This document shows positions 52,013-57,227 of a DNA stretch of 57,227 bases, in pieces. The notes beneath the pieces were generated by a model. It made no database searches. It saw only the letters and a list, made by a program, of their open reading frames with translations, and was not told the DNA's origin. Positions within the stretch are counted from its first letter, which is position 1, and each line of letters starts with the position of its first letter. The translations under genes were made by a program, and so were the position numbers. The stretch is from Myxococcales bacterium. Its GTDB lineage: Bacteria; Myxococcota_A; Polyangia; GCA-2747355. The stretch is taken from contig JAGQIK010000020.1 of NCBI GenBank assembly GCA_020431405.1, forward strand, positions 1-57,227, written 5' to 3'.

Positions 52013-53479
52013 CTACACTATCACGCCATTTGAGTGGTCTTGATCGTTTATGCAATGTTTGAATGGTATGCTTACAGAAAAGACAGTGCCGCCGCCCGCG
52101 CGTGATGGCGCGAGCGATAGCTTGCCTCCGTGTTTGTCGACAACCACCGAGCGTGCGATCGCGAGGCCCTGTCCGGTGCCCTTGCCGACCTCCTTGGTGG
52201 TAAAGAAGGGATCGAAGACCCGCTGCCGAATCGCGTCTGGGATGCCAGCGCCCGTGTCGCCAACGGTGACCACCACGTCGTCGCCTTCGACGCCGCTGCG
52301 AACAGTGATCGTGCCGCGCTCCTCCGTGCCTGACACCACGTCTTCGATGGCGTGAGCCGCGTTGACGATGAGGTTCAGGAAGACCTGACTCATCTCGCTG
52401 CGCAGGCATGATACTGGCGGCAGATCGCCGAGCTCGAGCTCGACATCCGCCACGTACTTGTACTCGTTGCGACTGACCTCGAGCGTGGTGCGAAGCAGCT
52501 GATTGAGGTCGACCTCGGTCTTGTTGCCGTTGTCTGGGTGCCCGAACTCCTTCATCGCCTGCACGATGCTCGTGATGCGGTCGAGTCCCTCGCGTACCGC
52601 CTCGAAGGCTCGTGGTATGCGCGCTTGTAGGCGCTCGATGCGCAACTGCCGTTCGAAAAGCGCGACCTCCTGCAAGAGCGCCGCGCCGGTGGGGCTTTCG
52701 GCTTGCCTCTCGAGCGCCTCGCGCATCTTCGTGTGCACGCGAGCGCAGCTCTCGTAGCCGCGAGACAAGAAGTTGATGTTGTCGCTGACGTATTGCGTTG
52801 GCGTGTTGATCTCGTGGGCGATGCCCGCTGCGAGCTGGCCAATGGCCTCCAGCTTGTTCGCCAGCTGCAGATCCGCTTCGGCCTGCTTGCGCTGTGCGAT
52901 CTCGCTTTCCAGTCGATGCGTGGTCTGCTCTAGCAAGGTGGTGCGCTTGTTGACGAGCTGCTCGAGCTGCTCTGCGTGGCGGCGCTGCGTCTGGTGCAGC
53001 TTCCACTTCTGCGTCAGCGCGTACGCGATCTGGATCAGCTCGGCGTTGTCGAAGGGCTTTTTGAGGATCAGCAGCGCGTCGGTGGTCCCCAGCCGGGCGT
53101 TGATGTCGTCCCAGCTGTAGTCGGAATAGGCGCTGCAGATGACCACGTGCAACGCGGGATCGACGCGCCACAGCCTCTCGATGGTCTCGATTCCGTCCCA
53201 GCCAGGTGGCATTCGCATGTCCACGAAGGCCAGCGCGTATGGGGCACCCACCGCGACAGCGCGCTCGACATGCGCGAGCCCGTCGCGCCCCTGCATCGCC
53301 GAGTCGAGCTCGAAGCTCGGCCTGCGCGGCGCGTGTGGCTCGCCGAGAAGCTCCTGCTCGAGCTGGGCCAGCTCGTCGTCGCGCTCGGGTGGACACAAGA
53401 CCTTTCGAAAGTCTTCGTGTATTGCGGCGTTGTCGTCGACCACCAGGATCCGAGGGCTCAGCTCGAGCAGCGCCGACAT
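52013..53479 (-). CDS. Receiver-histidine kinase hybrid
   Basis: A 488-residue protein; ATG at 53479 with AGGAGG 6 bases upstream. It has an N-terminal receiver domain (Asp87 in 'LAFVDMRMPPGWDG', containing an insert around residues 30-60), then a coiled coil (155-205). A histidine kinase core follows, with His222 in 'AAGIAHEINTPTQYV', and an ATPase domain with 'NAAHAIEDV', 'DTGAGIP' and 'GTGQGLAIA'. There is no membrane segment, so it is a cytosolic relay kinase. It is divergent from a membrane kinase 83 bp away. Confidence 0.85.
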   Translation of the reverse strand: MSALLELSPRILVVDDNAAIHEDFRKVLCPPERDDELAQLEQELLGEPHAPRRPSFELDSAMQGRDGLAHVERAVAVGAPYALAFVDMRMPPGWDGIETIERLWRVDPALHVVICSAYSDYSWDDINARLGTTDALLILKKPFDNAELIQIAYALTQKWKLHQTQRRHAEQLEQLVNKRTTLLEQTTHRLESEIAQRKQAEADLQLANKLEAIGQLAAGIAHEINTPTQYVSDNINFLSRGYESCARVHTKMREALERQAESPTGAALLQEVALFERQLRIERLQARIPRAFEAVREGLDRITSIVQAMKEFGHPDNGNKTEVDLNQLLRTTLEVSRNEYKYVADVELELGDLPPVSCLRSEMSQVFLNLIVNAAHAIEDVVSGTEERGTITVRSGVEGDDVVVTVGDTGAGIPDAIRQRVFDPFFTTKEVGKGTGQGLAIARSVVVDKHGGKLSLAPSRAGGGTVFSVSIPFKHCINDQDHSNGVIV

Positions 53480-53562
53480 CGACCACCTCCTCGCTCTGTC
53501 GATCGGCGGCTCGGCGCAGATCTGTACGCTCAAGTGAGCTTCGGTCGCGTCGATGTAGAGGT

Positions 53563-55455
53563 ATGCAACGCGTTGCACACGCGCTGTGGGCGCTTCGGGC
53601 CAAGCCCAGCGGGCTGCTTCTCGCGACAGTCATCGGCCAAGTGGGCCTCTCACTTCCCTTCGTGCTGTTGCTGAGCTGGGGGCGTGCGACCGCGCTGTCC
53701 GGAGACCCGACGGCGCAGTGGACTACAATGATCGAGCTGGTCCGTCTCGGATTGCTGCTCGGCGTGGTCTGCGTAGCGAGCCTGCTGCTGCTGATGTCGC
53801 CCATCGCGCATTGGCTGAGCGGAGACCAAGCTCAGGGCGAGCGGCGCATCCAACGAATCGCGATCTACACGTCGGCCGTCCGCGTGCTCTACCCAGTGAT
53901 CGTCACGTCGCTGTGGATCGTGTGGGCAGCGATCGCCACCGGCAACGATCGTTCACTCGGCTCGCTACTCTTTGTCGCGACGCTGGTGCTAGGGCCGTGG
54001 CCTATCTGCTACTCGCTGGCGAGCTGGCTCGTCTCGCCCGCGGCCCAGCTGATATCGCACAGCGAGCAGTCGCTCGAGGGGTGCAGCCGAGCGCCACGCA
54101 GACGGCTGACGGTGCAGCTCGCAGCGTATGGCATCTGTCTGGCGCTCTCGCCGGCCATCTACGTCGCGAGCATCGCGATCATCTGTGTCGAACGCGGAGC
54201 GGCGCTGCGCGAGCTCGTCTACTCGGTCTCCGTGTATGGGGCGGCGGTTGTGGCGTACGGATTGACCACCGCGCTGCTGCTCGGCAACACGCTGCTCGGC
54301 CCGATTCGTGCGATTCGCCAGCGCCTGGATCAAATACGCGATGGCAGCAACCAGCTCATCGAGCGCGTCCCGATCGAGATCGCCGACGAGGTCGGCGAGC
54401 TCGGCATCAGCGCCAACCGCATGCTCGATCGTTTGGAGCAGACCGAGCGGGAGCGGCGGACGTACCGGCTGTGGATCGAGCGTTCCAACGAGATGCTCGA
54501 AACGCGCGTCGCCGAGCGCACCTTCGAGCTGAGCTGCAGCTTCGACGCGCTGCGGGCGACCCAAAAGCAGCTCGTCGATACGGCGCGTCAGGCCGGCATG
54601 GCCGAGATCGCCACCGGTGTGCTGCACAACATCGGCAACGTGGTCACCAGCGTCAACATCGCCGCCGCCACCGCGGCGCATAAGCTGCACGACTCGTCGC
54701 TGCCGTTGCTAGAGCGCGTGGCCCAGTTGCTCGTGGAGAATCGCGACAGCGAGCGCTTCCTCGTCGACGATCAACGTGGACGGCGCATCCCCTGGGCAGT
54801 GCAGAAGATCGCCGCGGCCTTGCGCAGTCAGCACGACGGCGTGCGCGGCGAGCTTTCGCAGCTGCAGGAGCGCGTGGCGCACGTCATCGCGATCATCGGC
54901 AGCCAGCAGCGCCTCGCACGCGAGAGCGCCGTTGCGGCCAAGGTGACGCTCGGACCTTTGCTGCAGCGCGCCTTCGACCTCGCTGGGCTCGCGGACGGCG
55001 CCGGCTTGACGGTCGATCGCGCCTACGACGCGGAGCTCGAGCTCGAGGTCAACGAGCACAGGCTGCTGCAGATCATCGTCAATCTGCTGAGCAACGCGCG
55101 CCAGGCCGTGCTCGCCAGCGCGGCGGAGGAACGCAGGGTGGCGGTCTGCTCGCGCTGCAAGGACGGTGTGTTGTCGCTCGAGATTCGCGACAACGGCGTC
55201 GGGATCGACGCGCAGACCATCGGCCGCATCTTCGAGAACGGGTTCACCACGAAGGCCGACGGACACGGCTTTGGACTGCACGTCAGCGCCATCGCAGCGC
55301 GAGAGCTCGGTGGCGACCTGCGCGCGAGCAGCGACGGCGCGGGCCAAGGCGCGAGCTTCGAGCTCGACGTACCGTTGACGCCTCCCGACATGGCGCGGCG
55401 CCGCCGCGAGCGCGTATTGGGGCCGACGGGGCCGAGTCCTCGAGCGAGGGCTTGA
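53563..55455 (+). CDS. Membrane histidine kinase with HAMP linker
   Basis: A 630-residue kinase. The N-terminus has about six hydrophobic segments (to residue ~245), then a HAMP-like linker ('LLGPIRAIRQRLDQIRDG') and a coiled coil. The phosphoacceptor His355 lies in 'ATGVLHNIGNVVTSVN', the distinctive H-N-I-G-N box, with an ATPase domain after it ('NLLSNARQAV', 'DNGVGID', 'GFGLHVSA'). ATG at 53563 lies inside a 14-bp palindrome (53564-53577). Confidence 0.85.
   Translation: MQRVAHALWALRAKPSGLLLATVIGQVGLSLPFVLLLSWGRATALSGDPTAQWTTMIELVRLGLLLGVVCVASLLLLMSPIAHWLSGDQAQGERRIQRIAIYTSAVRVLYPVIVTSLWIVWAAIATGNDRSLGSLLFVATLVLGPWPICYSLASWLVSPAAQLISHSEQSLEGCSRAPRRRLTVQLAAYGICLALSPAIYVASIAIICVERGAALRELVYSVSVYGAAVVAYGLTTALLLGNTLLGPIRAIRQRLDQIRDGSNQLIERVPIEIADEVGELGISANRMLDRLEQTERERRTYRLWIERSNEMLETRVAERTFELSCSFDALRATQKQLVDTARQAGMAEIATGVLHNIGNVVTSVNIAAATAAHKLHDSSLPLLERVAQLLVENRDSERFLVDDQRGRRIPWAVQKIAAALRSQHDGVRGELSQLQERVAHVIAIIGSQQRLARESAVAAKVTLGPLLQRAFDLAGLADGAGLTVDRAYDAELELEVNEHRLLQIIVNLLSNARQAVLASAAEERRVAVCSRCKDGVLSLEIRDNGVGIDAQTIGRIFENGFTTKADGHGFGLHVSAIAARELGGDLRASSDGAGQGASFELDVPLTPPDMARRRRERVLGPTGPSPRARA
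53564..53577. promoter_or_regulatory. 14-bp perfect palindrome over the kinase start codon
   Basis: TGCAACGCGTTGCA is a perfect palindrome covering codons 1-5 of the membrane kinase, in the divergent kinase/kinase gap. It could be an operator able to block both promoters, or chance within coding sequence. Confidence 0.3.
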
Positions 55456-55475
55456 TCGCGTCTCCTACGCGGGAA

Positions 55476-56507
55476 TCAGGCGATCAGCGCGAGCGGCAGC
55501 CACAGCTCGAGCTCGAGACCCGTCTCGGTGCGCTGCGCCGTGAGCGACAGGCCTAGCCGGCTGGCGAGGTGCCTGCACATCGGCAGCCCGAGCCCAGTTC
55601 CGTGGCGCGCGCGAGGCTGCGCGTCGGAGGCGTCGAAGAGGCAGTCGATGTCCACCGCGGCCACTGGGCCGCCGTCGTCGGAGATCTTGATCGTCAGCCC
55701 GTGGTCGTCTTCTCGCGTCGCGACGCGCACGATCGGCTCGCCCGCCGAGGCGCTGGCGTGTGCCGAGGTCGAGATCAGATCGACCAGCAGCTGCACGAGC
55801 AGCGAGCGTTCGAGCGTGACCAAGGGCAGCTCGTCTCCGTCGACCACCACGTCCACGTCGGGGATCGAGCGCGTCACCAGCCAGGCGCAGACGTGCACGA
55901 GCTGGTCGATGTCCACCGGCCCGTGCCGCGAGCTGAGCTGCGTGGCGAAGACGCGCAGCGCCATCAGGCTGCGCTCGCAGCGGTCGAGCGCCTCGAACAT
56001 CAGCGGCAGGCGCGCTACGTCGAGGTTTCCCGCCTCGGTGGCGACCTCCAGCGTGCTGCGCAGACCGGCGATGGGGTTGGAGAGGTCATGTACGACACCC
56101 GACGCCAACAGCCCCATGGCGGCGAGGCGGTCGAGGGTTAGAAGCTGGCTGTGCTGCGTCTCGACCAGCTCGCTGTCGCAAAGCTCGATGGCGATGGTGT
56201 TGACGCGCGCGGCGTCGAGCAGCGGGATCGCACGCGCTGCCAGCCGACGCACGCGCCCGTCGCCGAGGCGCACCGGCAGCTCGAAATCGACGCTGCACGA
56301 TTCGCGCACGGCGGTCTGCAGCGCCGCCTCGACCTCGGCCGCACCGCCGTCGTCCACCAAGCGCGCGTCGGTGACGGACGATCCGATGCACGCGGCGAAC
56401 GTCCCGCCGCAAAGCTGCGGATCGCCGTAGACGAGGCGGCCTTCGAGATCTACCAGCAGCACCGAGCGCGGGCTGGAGACGGGCGTGGGCACGACGGGCG
56501 TCAACAT
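55476..56507 (-). CDS. Cytosolic histidine kinase
   Basis: A 343-residue protein from the ATG at 56507. An N-terminal PAS-like sensor (15-115, 'VLLVDLEGRLVYGDPQLCGG') is followed by a kinase core with His140 in 'ASGVVHDLSNPIAGLRS' and an ATPase domain ending 'HGTGLGLPMCRHL'. The N box (LISTSAHASA) deviates from the usual N-x-x-x-N-A, so catalytic strength is uncertain. It lies 14 bp after the SMI1-like gene on the same strand. Confidence 0.8.
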   Translation of the reverse strand: MLTPVVPTPVSSPRSVLLVDLEGRLVYGDPQLCGGTFAACIGSSVTDARLVDDGGAAEVEAALQTAVRESCSVDFELPVRLGDGRVRRLAARAIPLLDAARVNTIAIELCDSELVETQHSQLLTLDRLAAMGLLASGVVHDLSNPIAGLRSTLEVATEAGNLDVARLPLMFEALDRCERSLMALRVFATQLSSRHGPVDIDQLVHVCAWLVTRSIPDVDVVVDGDELPLVTLERSLLVQLLVDLISTSAHASASAGEPIVRVATREDDHGLTIKISDDGGPVAAVDIDCLFDASDAQPRARHGTGLGLPMCRHLASRLGLSLTAQRTETGLELELWLPLALIA

Positions 56508-56521
56508 CAGCTGGGTCCCTG

Positions 56522-57227
56522 CTAGAACGGCAGAAGGTGCGCGGCCACGCGGTCGACAACCGCGGGGCGTCGTTCGAGCTCGCCGAAGCCATAGAAGCCG
56601 CACAGCGCGATGCACTCGCGCAGGTGCTCGACGAAGCCGCAGCGCCTGTGCGTCACGACCTGCGCGTCGGCGCCGGCGCCGGGCAACAGCAGCTTGTACT
56701 GGTTGCGGGCGAGGCCTTCCTTGGCTGCCATGTCGGGGCCCAGCGGCAGCGTCCATGGCGCGTCGAAGCTCGCTGGCGGCGTCGCTGCATCTTCGCGCAG
56801 CGTGCGCGCGGCCGCGAGCAGCTGGTCGATGGAGCTCACCGAGAGCGGATCGCCGAAGCAGTGGTCCTCGCGCGGCACTTGGCGAGCGCCCGGCTTTCGC
56901 GCCAGCGACTCGACCCAGCCGTCGTAGCAGCCCTGCAGATGCACGTGATAGAAGCGCTCGTACCAGGCGACGAGCGCAGGTGGCAGTGGCCCGACGATCT
57001 GCTCCAGCTCGGCGATACGCTGCGGCGCGTCGGCGTCTGCGGCCTCGATCGGGTCGAGCCACGAAAACGCGATGCCCGAGGCGACGAGGCGCACATTGAG
57101 CTCGCGCAGGTTGTGCGCGACGCGGTCCATCAGCTCGCGCGCGATCTGCAACGCCGCGGCGCGCAGCGGCGAGCCACCAGCTGGGAAACCAACATCGAGC
57201 GGACCCGCCGACGCGATCTCGTCCCAA
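56522..57227 (-). CDS. SMI1/KNR4-like protein, 5' end outside the window
   Basis: The frame is open to the window edge, with protein-like sequence upstream of the first visible start (57151, TTG), so the gene is truncated. The 'AELEQIVGPLPPALVAWYERF' segment is the SMI1/KNR4 (SUKH) signature, and later 'HRRCGFVEHLRECIALCGFYG' completes the core. SUKH proteins are often immunity proteins or general scaffolds. No toxin gene is seen in the window. It probably shares a transcript with the kinase downstream. Confidence 0.6.
   Translation of the reverse strand, partial: WDEIASAGPLDVGFPAGGSPLRAAALQIARELMDRVAHNLRELNVRLVASGIAFSWLDPIEAADADAPQRIAELEQIVGPLPPALVAWYERFYHVHLQGCYDGWVESLARKPGARQVPREDHCFGDPLSVSSIDQLLAAARTLREDAATPPASFDAPWTLPLGPDMAAKEGLARNQYKLLLPGAGADAQVVTHRRCGFVEHLRECIALCGFYGFGELERRPAVVDRVAAHLLPF

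Overview
This is a high-GC window (strong G/C preference at third codon positions, densely packed genes) whose gene content points to a myxobacterium-like member of Myxococcota/Polyangia. The signs are an FHA-type sigma54 activator, lipoproteins with long Ala/Pro/Asp linkers, several B12-dependent radical SAM enzymes, a FadL-type porin and a dense two-component cluster. The taxon is an inference; no rRNA marker is present.

Layout. (1) 5-8768 (+): an HPF/RaiA-like gene, then a tightly overlapping operon of cytochrome P450, DUF362 protein, NarI/DsrM-like cytochrome b, cytoplasmic NasA-type molybdenum enzyme, four-cluster ferredoxin, Rieske protein, small membrane protein and TDT-family exporter. 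It reads as a membrane-linked oxidoreductase, possibly acting on nitrate. (2) 8710-14433: QueD, a secreted protein, a pair of radical SAM enzymes, a CopD-like membrane protein and a FadL-like porin. (3) 14713-21890 (-): a VOC protein and a four-gene operon of B12-radical SAM enzyme, biotin synthase, FAD oxidoreductase and MMPL/RND exporter, plausibly for making and exporting a lipid. (4) 21966-26874: a nitric-oxide/nitrite cluster. NorR with intact iron ligands is divergent from an operon with a near-consensus sigma54 promoter: methyltransferase, CxxC protein, AhpD/CMD-like protein, Tat-lipoprotein copper nitrite reductase, hemerythrin.

(5) About 26.9-40.5 kb: an accessory island, visibly less GC-rich, ending at a tRNA-Gly(GCC) gene with an adjacent tyrosine integrase and HTH (excisionase-like) gene. 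Its cargo is a (+) operon of a GGCT-like protein (uncertain), an unrecognised 456-aa protein, a PLD-family nuclease, a 1168-aa SNF2-type helicase and a small YbjN/CesT-fold-like protein. A convergent (-) pair encodes a protein with a possible HEPN-like C-terminus and a 775-aa PD-(D/E)XK nuclease-like protein. This is the best candidate for an undescribed defence system. (6) 40.6-47.0 kb: surface and secreted proteins (pectate-lyase-fold lipoprotein, DoxX, alpha/beta hydrolase, beta-propeller lipoprotein, C39-like peptidase, Cys-rich lipoprotein). (7) 47.0-57.2 kb: signal transduction (FHA-sigma54 activator, response regulators with degenerate HD and HDOD outputs, a receiver-kinase hybrid, two further kinases), a methyltransferase and a truncated SMI1/KNR4-like gene at the window edge.

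The oxidoreductase in (1) and the NO/nitrite cluster in (4) may work together: nitrate to nitrite by the Mo enzyme, nitrite to NO by NirK, and NO sensing by NorR. No NO reductase is seen in the window.
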